From assembly GCA_964536965.1 (NCBI GenBank), contig CAZIAL010000001.1, positions 62,001-126,000 of the forward strand: a DNA stretch of 64,000 nt, in the 5' to 3' direction. The notes beneath the pieces were generated by a model. That model worked only from the letters and a program-made list of their open reading frames with translations, was not told the DNA's origin and did not search any database. Positions 1 through 8,977 of this stretch are shown here, piece by piece. How positions within the stretch are numbered: position 1 is the stretch's first letter; the number at the start of each line of letters is the position of its first letter. Source of the DNA: JACMQW01 sp964536965. Its GTDB lineage: Bacteria; Bdellovibrionota; UBA1018. The translations under genes were made by a program, and so were the position numbers.

Positions 1-546
1 TGCCGTCGTGAACGCCAGATCCAGGGCTCGCTGAGCGGCACGTTCCGGAACCGGAACGGCCATTATCCTGCGAATATTCCGCTCCGCGCGAATCTGTATC
101 CAGGCGAAGCGTTTAAGCTCTACGGTAACGTCGATGCCCTTTCGAACGACGCTTACGACTGGAGCGCCCAGCTCGTGCAGAACGGCGCGGTTCTCGGCTC
201 CGCCTCGAGCGGTGGCTTTGCGTCTTCGAGTGGAAACAATCTCGTGATCGTATCGATGGGTACGGGCGCGGGAGTGTACGGAAACCCATACGGCAGTCAG
301 TTTCCGCAGCAGTATCCCCAACAGTACCCGAACCAGGTTCCTCCGAACGTGCAGTGCGTTCAGGCGCCTTGTCCGGGAAATGTTTGGCCGCAGCAGAATC
401 AGTGGCAGCAGCCGTCCATGTATTCGATGGCCGTGCCGACCCAGTTCTCCCTCCAACTCCTTTTCGAAGGAAAGGTGAAGCTCAAGCTTTACGGAGCGGC
501 GATCTCCTGCGAAGACGGACGTGGAAACAGCTACCCTTGCCAATAA
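1..546 (+). CDS. C-terminal part of a Gln/Pro/Tyr-rich hypothetical protein (5' truncated)
   Basis: The reading frame is open from the first base and ends at TAA 544-546, so the start lies outside the window. About 181 residues are visible. The first half looks like a beta-rich domain. The middle is low complexity, rich in Gln, Pro, Tyr and Asn, with repeats of the form QQYP, and contains two closely spaced cysteines (VQCVQAPC). The C-terminus is polar and ends PCQ. I do not recognise a family. The composition suggests an exported or surface protein, but the signal peptide, if any, is out of view. The next gene starts only 26 bases downstream on the same strand. Confidence 0.7.
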   Translation, partial: CRRERQIQGSLSGTFRNRNGHYPANIPLRANLYPGEAFKLYGNVDALSNDAYDWSAQLVQNGAVLGSASSGGFASSSGNNLVIVSMGTGAGVYGNPYGSQFPQQYPQQYPNQVPPNVQCVQAPCPGNVWPQQNQWQQPSMYSMAVPTQFSLQLLFEGKVKLKLYGAAISCEDGRGNSYPCQ

Positions 547-572
547 GTTTCGGCTAGCCTTGTCCCTAGCGG

Positions 573-3050
573 ATGAAGCGAGACGAAAAACGCGGCAAGC
601 GACCTGAGAAGAAGTTCCAGCCCGGTCACCCGAAAAAAAAATCGGACGAAGCCTCGCGAGAATCCCGCGGGGCTTTCGTCTTTACGGATCGCTCGGGAAA
701 GCAACATGCGCTTCCCGGCGGCCGCGCCGCCGCGCCGGGTAGACCCTCGGCCGAATCCGCCGAGCCGCCTCGCGGTCCGAAACCCCATTCTCGATTCGAT
801 CGCGGTGGCGCGCGAGACGAGCGCGGACCCGCGCCGAGCCGAGGACCACGCCCGGGTGGGCCGCGTCCCGAGAGAGGGCCGAGGCCCGATCGCGCATCCC
901 CCGAGGATCGGGCGCATCGCGAAGATCGCAAATGGGAGAAACCGGGTAAAAAGAAAAGATTCGGCGCACCCGGCGCCAAGCCATCGGTCGAACGCGAAGA
1001 ACGCGGCGGTCGCGGTGGACGGGGAGGCGGAGGCGGACGCCGCGGTTCCCGGTTCGACGCGAAGAAAAAGGGCGGACGCTCCTTCGGTTCGGACGTCGCG
1101 CGCGATCTGACGGGGAGTTTTAAACTGAAGGCCCGGATCGATAAGAACCGGAAGGGATTCGGATTCCTCCAGTTCGAGAACCGAGAATACGAAGACGCTT
1201 TTCTCAACCCCTATGAAGCGGAGAAATTTTTCCACGGAGATCGTGTCGAAGCGACGATCACCGAGGACGGGGAAGTCGTCGAAGTCCATGTGATCGAGCA
1301 TCGCTTCCGTGAACTCGTCGGACGCTTCTTCCCGGCGGGCAAATCCGGGATCGTCGTTTACGAACGAAAGCGCGCGCGCGAGGAGCTCCCGGTCGTGGGC
1401 GATCGCAAGGGCGCGAAAGCGAACGAATGGGTTCGCGCGAAAGTTTTCTACGCCGAGGAAGGCGACGAGGACCAAGGAAATCGCGCGGGAGTGACCTGCG
1501 AAATCCTCGAAGTTTATGGCGAAGAGTTGCCCGCTCGCGCGGATATCCAGATGATCTCGGCGGAATACAATCTCGTCGAAGAGCATTCACCCGAAGCGGT
1601 CGCCGAGGCCGAAGGTTTCGTCCTGGATCTCGAAGATCCCCACCGGACGGATCTACGGCATGTCCCGTTCATCACGATCGACGGCGAGACGGCGCGGGAT
1701 TTCGACGATGCCGTTTTCGTCGAGCGCGTGGCGGGGGGCGGATTCCGACTCTGGGTCGCCATCGCCGATGTTTCTCACTATGTGCGCGAAGATACGGTTC
1801 TGAACGACGAAGCTTATTCACGGGGTACTTCGGTCTACTTTCCCGAGCGCGCCTTTCACATGTTGCCCCGGGCGCTTTCCGAAAATCTTTGTTCGCTCCG
1901 TCCGGACGGTCCGCGACTGACGATGACGGCGAAGATCGACTTCGATAAGTCGGGCAAGAAACTTTCGGTCGAGGTGATGAACTCCCTCATCCAGAGTCGT
2001 CGTCGCGCGACCTATAACGAGATCCAGGCCGAAGCGGACGCGCATCAGGGGGATGCCGGCTGGGAATTTCGCGCGCACTTCGATCTTTATGCGCTCCTGC
2101 GCCGACTCCGAAACGAGCGAGGATCGATCGATTTCGATCTGCCCGAGGCCGAAGTGCGGGTCGAGCCTACCGGCGAACCGATTTCGATCAAGAATCGACC
2201 CCGTCTGGACGCGCATCGGCTGATCGAAGAATTCATGATCGCCGCGAACGAGTCGGTGACCGAGTGGGCGCTCGAAAGAAAGTGGCCTTTTGTCTTTCGC
2301 ATTCACGAAGAACCGGCGAAGGCCGCGATCGCCCGTTTCCAGGAGCTCTGCACGCACCATGGCGTCTCGTTCATGCTGAAACAGAAGAATCTGGCCGAGG
2401 CGCTGAACGAGGTCGTGAAGTCCCTCGAGGGGAATCCGGCCCAGACCCTTCTGAATATGGCGCTGCTGCGGTCGATGGCCCAGGCCCAGTACAGCTCGCT
2501 GCACGGAGAGCATTTCGGGCTGGCGTCGAGGGCCTATACCCATTTCACTTCCCCGATCCGCCGTTATCCCGATCTGGTCGTTCACCGCATGCTGAAACTC
2601 GCCCTCCAAATCGAGCGCGAAAAACGAAAACTTTCCGACGAAGAACGCGAGACCATCGAGGCGAAACTCGCCGAGATCACCGAGCACTGCAGTTACCGTG
2701 AGCGGATCGCTTCGGACGCGGAGCGAGAGTCCATTAAACTGAAACAGACACGCATCATGCTTCCGGAGCTCGGCAAAGAGTTCGACGCCAAGATCATGGG
2801 CATGACCGAAAACGGAATGTTCGCGGGTCTCGAGGATCCATTCGTCGAAGGCTTCATCGCGCAGGAAGCGATGCTCGATGATCACTATACTTACAACGAA
2901 GATAAGCAGGTCTTCGTCGGTCGCCGTTCGAAGAAGAGTTTCAAGATCGGGGATCCGATTCGCATCCGCGTCGATCGGGTGGATCTCGATCTGCGCCGCG
3001 TCGATTTCTCGCTCCTGGAAAATATTGCCCAGTCCGCCGACGAAATATAG
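573..3050 (+). CDS. rnr: Ribonuclease R (RNB-family 3'-5' exoribonuclease)
   Basis: This is the processive hydrolytic 3'-5' exoribonuclease that degrades structured RNA. The 825 residues begin with about 165 low-complexity basic residues rich in Arg, Gly, Lys and Pro, including a Gly/Arg-rich stretch near residue 150. Two cold-shock/OB domains follow. The RNB catalytic domain starts near residue 356 with TIDGETARDFDDAV, whose Asp cluster binds the catalytic metals. A C-terminal S1 domain begins near residue 733 (GKEFDAKIMGMTENGMF). The length matches the family, but the basic tail is N-terminal, whereas the best-known RNase R basic tail is C-terminal. No clear Shine-Dalgarno precedes the ATG. 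The family assignment is secure. Confidence 0.95.
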   Translation: MKRDEKRGKRPEKKFQPGHPKKKSDEASRESRGAFVFTDRSGKQHALPGGRAAAPGRPSAESAEPPRGPKPHSRFDRGGARDERGPAPSRGPRPGGPRPERGPRPDRASPEDRAHREDRKWEKPGKKKRFGAPGAKPSVEREERGGRGGRGGGGGRRGSRFDAKKKGGRSFGSDVARDLTGSFKLKARIDKNRKGFGFLQFENREYEDAFLNPYEAEKFFHGDRVEATITEDGEVVEVHVIEHRFRELVGRFFPAGKSGIVVYERKRAREELPVVGDRKGAKANEWVRAKVFYAEEGDEDQGNRAGVTCEILEVYGEELPARADIQMISAEYNLVEEHSPEAVAEAEGFVLDLEDPHRTDLRHVPFITIDGETARDFDDAVFVERVAGGGFRLWVAIADVSHYVREDTVLNDEAYSRGTSVYFPERAFHMLPRALSENLCSLRPDGPRLTMTAKIDFDKSGKKLSVEVMNSLIQSRRRATYNEIQAEADAHQGDAGWEFRAHFDLYALLRRLRNERGSIDFDLPEAEVRVEPTGEPISIKNRPRLDAHRLIEEFMIAANESVTEWALERKWPFVFRIHEEPAKAAIARFQELCTHHGVSFMLKQKNLAEALNEVVKSLEGNPAQTLLNMALLRSMAQAQYSSLHGEHFGLASRAYTHFTSPIRRYPDLVVHRMLKLALQIEREKRKLSDEERETIEAKLAEITEHCSYRERIASDAERESIKLKQTRIMLPELGKEFDAKIMGMTENGMFAGLEDPFVEGFIAQEAMLDDHYTYNEDKQVFVGRRSKKSFKIGDPIRIRVDRVDLDLRRVDFSLLENIAQSADEI

Positions 3051-3116
3051 ACGTCGTTGCCGGTTGATTCGGCGCGAATCCGTGAGATTCTAAAGGACTA
3101 GGAGCTCCTTTTACCC

Positions 3117-4775
3117 ATGCAGTGGCTACGCCGCGGAAGACAGTTGGGGTTGGCCGTTCGAAATGCGGGACGCTTGCGCGAGATCCTGGGCGTTTTCGCG
3201 CGCCACGGTTTCACCGACGTCGCGGTTCGCATGGGGCTCGAACGCTTCGTCCCTTCGCGGATGAGTACGCTGATCGAAGAAGCCGGGGAGCAGCCCTCCG
3301 AGGTGCGTCTCCGTCTCGCGTTCGAGCAGCTGGGTCCGACCTTCATCAAACTGGGCCAGGTCTTGGCGGCGCGGCCCGATCTCGTTCCGGAACATTTCGT
3401 CGAGGAGTTGAAGAAACTCCAGGACAACGTCGTCACCTTGCCGTTCGAGGTGGTGCGGGAGGCCGTCGAGCGCGAACTCGGGCGTCCCCTGACGGAGGCA
3501 TTCACTTCCTTCGAGGAAAAACCGATCGCGGCGGCGAGTATCGCGCAGGTTCATGGCGCTGTTTTGCCAACGGGCGAGCCCGTCGTCCTGAAGATCCAGC
3601 GCCCGGGCATCGAACAGCTGATCAATCAGGATGTCTCGCTCCTCGAATTCTTGGCGAAGCTGATGGAGCGTTACGTTCCCGAATCGCGGATCTTCAGCCC
3701 GACCATCATCGTCGATGAATTCTTCCGCACGCTGAAGCTCGAACTCGACTTCAACATCGAGGCGAACAATATCGCTCGAATCACGGAGAACCTGAAAGAG
3801 TTCGCCGATATCCGCATCCCGAAGGTCTACCGAGAGCGGTCGACCAAGCGGATTCTGACGCTCGAGCGGTTCTACGGAATTCCGCTGACAAACCTCGAAG
3901 AGGTGAGGCGGAAGGGCTACGATCTGAAGCGCCTGAACGAGATCGGCGCGCGCGGATTCTTCAAATCCGTTGTCCGTGACGGGATTTTTCACGGCGATTT
4001 GCACGGAGGCAATCTCTTCGTGCTCAAGGACGGGAAACTCGGACTCATCGACTTCGGAATCGTGGGTCGCCTTTCCAGGCGGTCCCGCGGTCAGCTTTCC
4101 AGCATGGTCCTGGCGATCATGACCGAAGACTTCGAGGCGCTCTGCTACCAATATGCCGAACTGGGATCCGCCGGCCCTTCGGTGGATTTCGAGGGTTTCC
4201 AGCGGGAAGTTCGCAACGTTCTTTCTCCTTACCTCGGTCTGAAGGCGAAGGATCTGAACTCCGGACAGGTGCTAATCGAAGCGACGAAGATCGCGACGAA
4301 GTACCAGATCCGCGTTCCCGGCGACTGGATGCTCGTCTTCAAGGCCCTGTTCACCGTGGAGGGCCTGGGTCGTGCGATGGATCCTGACTTCGACATGATC
4401 GCGCTGGGGCGTGAACTCATGGTCGACCTCGTGAAAGAACAGTACTCTCCGGAGAACTTCGCGAAGGATGCGACCTGGGTCGCGAAGGATCTGATGGCGC
4501 TCGCCCTGGTGCTCCCGCGGCAGATCCGCTGGATGTTCCGCAAGTTCAACGCGGACGGATTCGCCTTCGAACTGAAAATTCCCCAGCTTGAGGGCATCGA
4601 GATGCGAATGGCGAAGTCCGCCCGCAAAACGAGTCTTTCGATTCTCGCCGCTGGGTTCGCGATCGCCGGCGCGCTTTCCCTGCACGCCCCCGACACCATT
4701 CACCGCTTCCGGGACTATCCGGTGCCCGCGATCGTTTTTTTCGTGCTGGCCCTCTTCACCTGGCTGCGCGCTTAA
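3117..4775 (+). CDS. ubiB: ABC1/UbiB-family protein kinase-like membrane protein
   Basis: This atypical kinase-like ATPase supports ubiquinone biosynthesis in the best-studied members. The family's KxGQ motif is at residues 78-81 (KLGQVLAARPDLVP). The alanine-rich nucleotide loop (AAASIAQVH), the ATP-binding lysine (VVLKIQRPG), the catalytic loop (HGDLHGGN) and the metal-binding DFG (LIDFG) are all present. Two hydrophobic segments at the extreme C-terminus (near 510-525 and 535-552) fit membrane anchoring. At 552 residues it has normal UbiB length. An AGGAG at 3100-3104 is a plausible if slightly distant ribosome-binding site. The stop codon overlaps the convergent CPXCG gene by four bases. 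Substrate specificity cannot be read from the sequence. Confidence 0.9.
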   Translation: MQWLRRGRQLGLAVRNAGRLREILGVFARHGFTDVAVRMGLERFVPSRMSTLIEEAGEQPSEVRLRLAFEQLGPTFIKLGQVLAARPDLVPEHFVEELKKLQDNVVTLPFEVVREAVERELGRPLTEAFTSFEEKPIAAASIAQVHGAVLPTGEPVVLKIQRPGIEQLINQDVSLLEFLAKLMERYVPESRIFSPTIIVDEFFRTLKLELDFNIEANNIARITENLKEFADIRIPKVYRERSTKRILTLERFYGIPLTNLEEVRRKGYDLKRLNEIGARGFFKSVVRDGIFHGDLHGGNLFVLKDGKLGLIDFGIVGRLSRRSRGQLSSMVLAIMTEDFEALCYQYAELGSAGPSVDFEGFQREVRNVLSPYLGLKAKDLNSGQVLIEATKIATKYQIRVPGDWMLVFKALFTVEGLGRAMDPDFDMIALGRELMVDLVKEQYSPENFAKDATWVAKDLMALALVLPRQIRWMFRKFNADGFAFELKIPQLEGIEMRMAKSARKTSLSILAAGFAIAGALSLHAPDTIHRFRDYPVPAIVFFVLALFTWLRA

Positions 4776-4960
4776 ACCGAACCGCTTTGTTTCGTGCGGA
4801 CTTTGACGCTCTCGCCTTGGATCGCGACGTGGACGTCAATCGGTCGACAACAGACTTCGCAATCATAGACGAAATCCTGTGACTCTCCCTCGGAGGCGTC
4901 GATGGTCATCTCAAAATATTCCCAACAATACGGGCATTGGATGCGTTTTTCGTCGAGCAT
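4772..4960 (-). CDS. CPXCG-motif cysteine-rich small protein
   Basis: This 62-residue protein has two CxxC-like pairs, CPYC near the N-terminus and CEVCC in the middle, in an otherwise acidic sequence. It matches the short cysteine-rich CPXCG family of presumed zinc-binding proteins of unknown function. I chose the ATG at 4958-4960 because it gives the usual family length. An upstream extension would be in low-quality sequence. The gene ends against ubiB with a four-base tail-to-tail overlap. No role can be assigned beyond likely zinc binding. Confidence 0.75.
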   Translation of the reverse strand: MLDEKRIQCPYCWEYFEMTIDASEGESQDFVYDCEVCCRPIDVHVAIQGESVKVRTKQSGSV

Positions 4961-5042
4961 GGCGATTATTGCCGATTGTTCCGCTAAGCCCTCGGTTTGA
5001 CAATCAAAAGGTGTCGGGAATTCTAACGAGTGGTGGAACGGT

Positions 5043-6851
5043 ATGAGAAAATTATTGGGCGGTATTCTGGCAATCGTCGCGGCGCTCTTCTTGGGACTGG
5101 CGTACACGCAGCTCGCGGTCGCAGACGACAATGATAAGGCCTGTCGGGACGAGCTGACGAAGCGCATTCTCGAACTCGTCGAGTCGGACGAATCGGACAT
5201 CCTGCAGAAACAGTTCGAACTCACCACTCTGAAACTCGCCGAGGTGACGGTCGAGTCTGGATCGACGACGCTGGAAGACTATTTTCGCACGCAAGAAAAG
5301 GTGATCGACAAGCTCGACGAAGCGGACGTCCAGGCAAAACTTGTGAGCCTGTACCGGAAGTACGGCGAGACCGAGGATCAGACGGAAGTCATCGAACGAT
5401 ACGAGGCGAGCAAGAAGCTGGCACGCAAAGGGAAGTACTGGCGCCCGTCCACCCGGTTCAAGAATCAGGACGTTTCCGCCTTCGCGTATGCCCATACTTT
5501 TCTCCACCAAGCGCAGAGTCCTTTCCGCGCGGAAGACGTCGCGATTCTCTGGCTCCAAGCCGAAATCTCCGAGGCGGTGACGGAGAAGGCCGGCCGCGGT
5601 TCCGCAGTCGCCAATATGACCGAAGTATCGACGCTCGTCGCGCGCCTCGGCGGCGCCATCTCCGGTGTGGCCGGAAAAGATCTGGACGTGCTCAAGGTCG
5701 CGAAGAAAGACACCGAGGCCCAGCTCGGCGCCGCGTTCGATAAGGTCGTCGACCGGTTTCGTGAGCAGCTCGCGAAGGTTTGCCCAGAGTTGAACAAGGA
5801 CGGCAAAGTCTGCGCCGACTGTAAGATTTCGGAAGAGACGAAAATCGGTGCGCTCGGCGAAGCCATCCATAAGGTCCAGGAAAAGCTTCGAATCGAGACC
5901 GGTGCGAAAGACGCCAAGGTGGAGAAAGTCATCGCGGAGATGCAGGCCAAGGGCTACGAAGTGAAGCTCGAAGGACAGCCCGAGAACCCGGGCGAGCAGA
6001 AAGTGAGTCCCGAGTTTCTGAAAATGATGGATCAACATTTCGCGGAATTCGCCGCGGAGATGAAGAAGCCGCTCGAATTCAAGCCCTTCACCTTGGGATA
6101 CCAGCCGAGGAAGAATCTGTTTGGACTGACGTCGAATATCACGATCGGTGGAAAGTCGACCGCGGGTGGAGCCTCGGCACTCGCCGATCCGATTCCGGAA
6201 GCGAAGCCGGTGACGGATACCATCCCGCAGTCGAAGGTGCTCGCCGACTCCATACCCCAGAAGAAGGGAACCGATTCGATTCCGCAGTCGAAGGTGCTCG
6301 CCGACTCCATACCCCAGAAGAAGGGAACCGATTCGATTCCGCAGTCGAAGGTGCTCGCCGATACCATTCCTCCGAAGAAGACCCCGTTCACTTACGGTGT
6401 GACGGCCCAGGACACGGCCCTGAATAAGTACGGTACCCTGTTCTGGAACAACGATTTTTCTTACTCCACGCCAACCTCCGATACGACGAAGACTAAAATA
6501 GCGTCCGATACGCTTCGAACCAAAACGGCGTCCGATACGATTCCTACGCGAAAGTTGGCGGACGAAGTGCCCCAGGTCTTTTACGATAGACCGATGCCTT
6601 ACATGGACTACGAAGGCTGTTCGGTCCATTGGCTCGGAGTGGAGAACGGCGACAAGGCGTCGATCCGTTTCGAGATCCGCCACGAAAAGAGCGGAACCGT
6701 ATACTGTAGCGGCAAAGTGAACATGCCGGGACCGGACGATAAGAATCCGAGCCAGACCCTGGCCTTTCGCTTTCTCGAACTCTGCGATTACACGAAGACC
6801 GCGCTCCTCACGAAGGAATCCTGCAAGGCGGCCGAGGCGCCGACGAAGTGA
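5043..6851 (+). CDS. Exported repeat protein with DSIPQ/DTIP repeats, unknown function
   Basis: The 602-residue product starts with a typical Sec signal peptide: MRKLLGG, then a hydrophobic core ending near AVADDND. Residues about 30-340 are charged and probably helical, with two Cys pairs (CPEL, CADC). Residues about 380-510 are repetitive. A 19-residue unit, PQSKVLADSIPQKKGTDSI, occurs twice perfectly and a third time partly, followed by degenerate ASDTLRTKT/ASDTIPTRK units. A compact C-terminal domain (about 520-602) contains further cysteines. I do not recognise a family. The stop codon overlaps the GTG start of the following SDR gene, so the two may be translationally coupled. Confidence 0.8.
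   Translation: MRKLLGGILAIVAALFLGLAYTQLAVADDNDKACRDELTKRILELVESDESDILQKQFELTTLKLAEVTVESGSTTLEDYFRTQEKVIDKLDEADVQAKLVSLYRKYGETEDQTEVIERYEASKKLARKGKYWRPSTRFKNQDVSAFAYAHTFLHQAQSPFRAEDVAILWLQAEISEAVTEKAGRGSAVANMTEVSTLVARLGGAISGVAGKDLDVLKVAKKDTEAQLGAAFDKVVDRFREQLAKVCPELNKDGKVCADCKISEETKIGALGEAIHKVQEKLRIETGAKDAKVEKVIAEMQAKGYEVKLEGQPENPGEQKVSPEFLKMMDQHFAEFAAEMKKPLEFKPFTLGYQPRKNLFGLTSNITIGGKSTAGGASALADPIPEAKPVTDTIPQSKVLADSIPQKKGTDSIPQSKVLADSIPQKKGTDSIPQSKVLADTIPPKKTPFTYGVTAQDTALNKYGTLFWNNDFSYSTPTSDTTKTKIASDTLRTKTASDTIPTRKLADEVPQVFYDRPMPYMDYEGCSVHWLGVENGDKASIRFEIRHEKSGTVYCSGKVNMPGPDDKNPSQTLAFRFLELCDYTKTALLTKESCKAAEAPTK
6225..6395 (+). repeat. 57-bp in-frame tandem repeat encoding 19-residue DSIP units
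   Basis: Copies begin at 6225, 6282 and 6339, exactly 57 bases apart. The first two are nearly or fully identical and the third diverges after about 23 bases. Because 57 is a multiple of three, copy-number change keeps the reading frame of the 5043-6851 gene. Confidence 0.9.
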
Positions 6852-7603
6852 CCTGCCTGATCACCGGAGCGAGTAGCGGCATCGGCGAAGCCACGGCCTT
6901 GCGGTATGCCGCCGAGGGAAGGCCGCTCGTCCTCTGGGCGCGCCGAAGGGAGAAGCTCGAGAGTCTCGCGCAACGGTGTCGTGAGAAAGGTTCTCCTTCC
7001 GCGGAAATCGCCGCGCTCGACGTCCGCGACCGGACGGCGATCTCGCAGGAACTCGCCGCGAATCCGAAACGTTATGCGGAAATCACGATCCTCGTGAACA
7101 ACGCCGGCCTGGCGAGAGGAATGTCGCCGTTCCAGGACGCCCTAGCGTCCGAGTTCGACGAGATGATCGATACGAATATCAAAGGATTTCTAAACGTGAC
7201 CCAGGCGATCCTGCCGGGGATGCTGTCGCGAAATCGCGGACACCTCGTCCATCTCGGCTCGGTCGCTGGCCGGTGGATTTATCCCAAGGGACACGTCTAC
7301 TGCGCTTCGAAGGCCGCGATCGCCGCGCTCACGCAGGGGATTCGTCTTGACCTGAATGGTACCGCGATTCGCGTGACAGAGATCGCACCCGGAATGGTCG
7401 AAACGGATTTTAATACCGTTCGGCTCGATGCCGAGCGGGCGAAAGCCATTTATCGAGGGATGACGCCGCTCATCGCCGACGATATCGCCGATGCGATCGT
7501 ATGGGCGACGAGTCGACCGCCGCATGTGAACATCCAGGAGATGGTGATTTATCCCGTCGATCAGGCAAGCCCGACGGTCGTTTCTCGGCATACGAACCCA
7601 TAG
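6848..7603 (+). CDS. Short-chain dehydrogenase/reductase (YdfG-like)
   Basis: This is an NAD(P)-dependent SDR oxidoreductase of 251 residues, the classical size. The glycine-rich cofactor motif TGASSGIG is at residues 6-13, NNAG near residue 84 and the catalytic YxxxK (YCASK) near 150-154. A conserved Ser lies about a dozen residues upstream (LGSVAG). The overall pattern resembles the YdfG/3-hydroxy acid dehydrogenase branch, but the substrate is not determined. The start is GTG at 6848, overlapping the upstream stop as GTGA, which supports coupled translation. Confidence 0.9.
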   Translation: MTCLITGASSGIGEATALRYAAEGRPLVLWARRREKLESLAQRCREKGSPSAEIAALDVRDRTAISQELAANPKRYAEITILVNNAGLARGMSPFQDALASEFDEMIDTNIKGFLNVTQAILPGMLSRNRGHLVHLGSVAGRWIYPKGHVYCASKAAIAALTQGIRLDLNGTAIRVTEIAPGMVETDFNTVRLDAERAKAIYRGMTPLIADDIADAIVWATSRPPHVNIQEMVIYPVDQASPTVVSRHTNP

Positions 7604-7638
7604 GCAGTACGCGAAAAAAGCGTTAGAACCAGAGTCCC

Positions 7639-8286
7639 ATGATCCTTTCGTTACGAGCCATCAGATCCATGCGCGCCTTTGTTTTCGGCTGTCTTCTCAT
7701 TTCCGCTCCCGTTCGCGCGGACTGGGAAGCCCGTTTCACAGCGACCTCCTCGACCAAGGAGTTTCCCCAGATCGTCGGAAAATTTTATTCGAAAGTGGAC
7801 CGCTTCCGGCTCGACTCGCCTTATCCGTTCGAGATGTCGGTTTACGCCCGCTCGGGATCGAACCGCGTTTATGCCGCCGTCCATTCCTTTCGCATTCGAC
7901 TGAGCTCGAGCCTGAAAAAGTTCACGGGCCAGATCCCGGGCTGCCTTTCGAGGAAATTTTCCGACTGCATCTCCACTCTGCGCTTAAAACGCATCGGCGA
8001 GGAGAAGTGTCCGGACGGAAAGAAGCCTTACGTTTGCGAGATCTTCGAAGGCAAACCCACCGCGAAGGAAATCAAGAAGATCAAGCTCTGGCACCTGAAG
8101 GGGGAGACCGAGCCGGTCCTCGCCCGAAGTATCGTTACGAAAGCGGATGGATCGGAGATTCGCACCGAGTTCTCGCAAATCTCGCGTAAGTCACGGCCGG
8201 ACGCCCATTTCGTCATTCCGCCGAGCTATAAGGACGCAGGTTCGATCGAGAGGTTCTTCGGAGATCTAAAAGGCAAAGACGAATGA
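7639..8286 (+). CDS. Exported hypothetical protein
   Basis: The protein has up to 215 residues with an N-terminal signal peptide. An internal ATG at 7669 (MRAFVFGCLLISAPVRADWE) would give a cleaner leader and may be the true start. The mature part is beta-rich and basic, with four cysteines (GCLSRKFSDC, EKC, YVC) that could form two disulfides in the periplasm. It resembles LolA-like or DUF4412-type outer-membrane-directed proteins in pattern only, so I leave it unassigned. Its last four bases overlap the next gene as ATGA. Confidence 0.75.
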   Translation: MILSLRAIRSMRAFVFGCLLISAPVRADWEARFTATSSTKEFPQIVGKFYSKVDRFRLDSPYPFEMSVYARSGSNRVYAAVHSFRIRLSSSLKKFTGQIPGCLSRKFSDCISTLRLKRIGEEKCPDGKKPYVCEIFEGKPTAKEIKKIKLWHLKGETEPVLARSIVTKADGSEIRTEFSQISRKSRPDAHFVIPPSYKDAGSIERFFGDLKGKDE

Positions 8287-8969
8287 TTTACCGGACGCGA
8301 ATTTCACCCGTGGAATTTCCGCGTCCGGGAGTGGGCGACCCGATTCGCCTGGAAATCGAAGAGCTTGTCAGCCTCGAAGAAACGATCGACGAACTTTTCG
8401 CGGAACTCGATCGCTCGGGGAATCCGAATCTCCTCGAGGAGCTTTCGCCTTATTTCGGCTGCATATGGCCCTCGGCGATGGGATTGTCCGGGTACCTGAT
8501 GGATCAGGACGTCGAGAAGGACGGCGCGCAGTCCATTCTCGAGGTGGGGTGCGGTCTCGCCGTCCCTTCGATTCTCCTCGCGAAGACCGTCCGGCTTTCG
8601 AGAATCGTCGCGACGGATTTCCATCCCGAGGTTCCGGCTTTCTTCGCGCGAAATGTCGCCCGAAACGTCGTTCCGGAGGGAAGGCTCAGCTACCGATCGC
8701 TCGACTGGCGCGATCCGGCTGCCGATCTCGGCCGGTCCTCGCTGGTGATCGGTTCGGATGTGCTTTACGAAAAATCCCATCCGGGCGATCTCGCGGACGC
8801 CCTCGTTCGAGTCACGAAGCCCTCGGGTCGGATCATCATCGCCGATCCCGCCCGTCCTTACCTCCAGTCGTTCGTTGACGAGATGAAGGCGCGGGGTTTT
8901 GGGACCGAACCGCAAGTCGTCGAAACGCCGACGCGAGGAATCGTCATCCTCGACTTCGCGCGAATCTAG
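8283..8969 (+). CDS. Class I SAM-dependent methyltransferase (METTL/lysine-methyltransferase-like)
   Basis: The product has 228 residues with a Rossmann SAM-binding core. Motif I is EVGCGLAVPSILLA near residues 87-101, the acidic motif II is ATDFHPE, and the post-motif is LVIGSDVLYE near residue 160. The DVLYE signature and an early PYFGCIWPSA segment match the Nnt1/METTL20-type protein methyltransferase family. The target protein is unknown. The ATG overlaps the upstream stop, so it is probably co-translated with the exported protein before it. It ends eight bases from the convergent nuclease gene. Confidence 0.85.
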   Translation: MIYRTRISPVEFPRPGVGDPIRLEIEELVSLEETIDELFAELDRSGNPNLLEELSPYFGCIWPSAMGLSGYLMDQDVEKDGAQSILEVGCGLAVPSILLAKTVRLSRIVATDFHPEVPAFFARNVARNVVPEGRLSYRSLDWRDPAADLGRSSLVIGSDVLYEKSHPGDLADALVRVTKPSGRIIIADPARPYLQSFVDEMKARGFGTEPQVVETPTRGIVILDFARI

Positions 8970-8977
8970 GACTTGCC

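Noticed and set aside
531..1586. Long minus-strand open frame over rnr
   Set aside because: It lies opposite a clear RNase R gene. High GC content opens antisense frames, and its composition is not protein-like.
5052..6683. 543-codon minus-strand frame opposite the DSIPQ-repeat gene
   Set aside because: It mirrors the coding strand codons. The plus-strand product has a signal peptide and coupling to the next gene.
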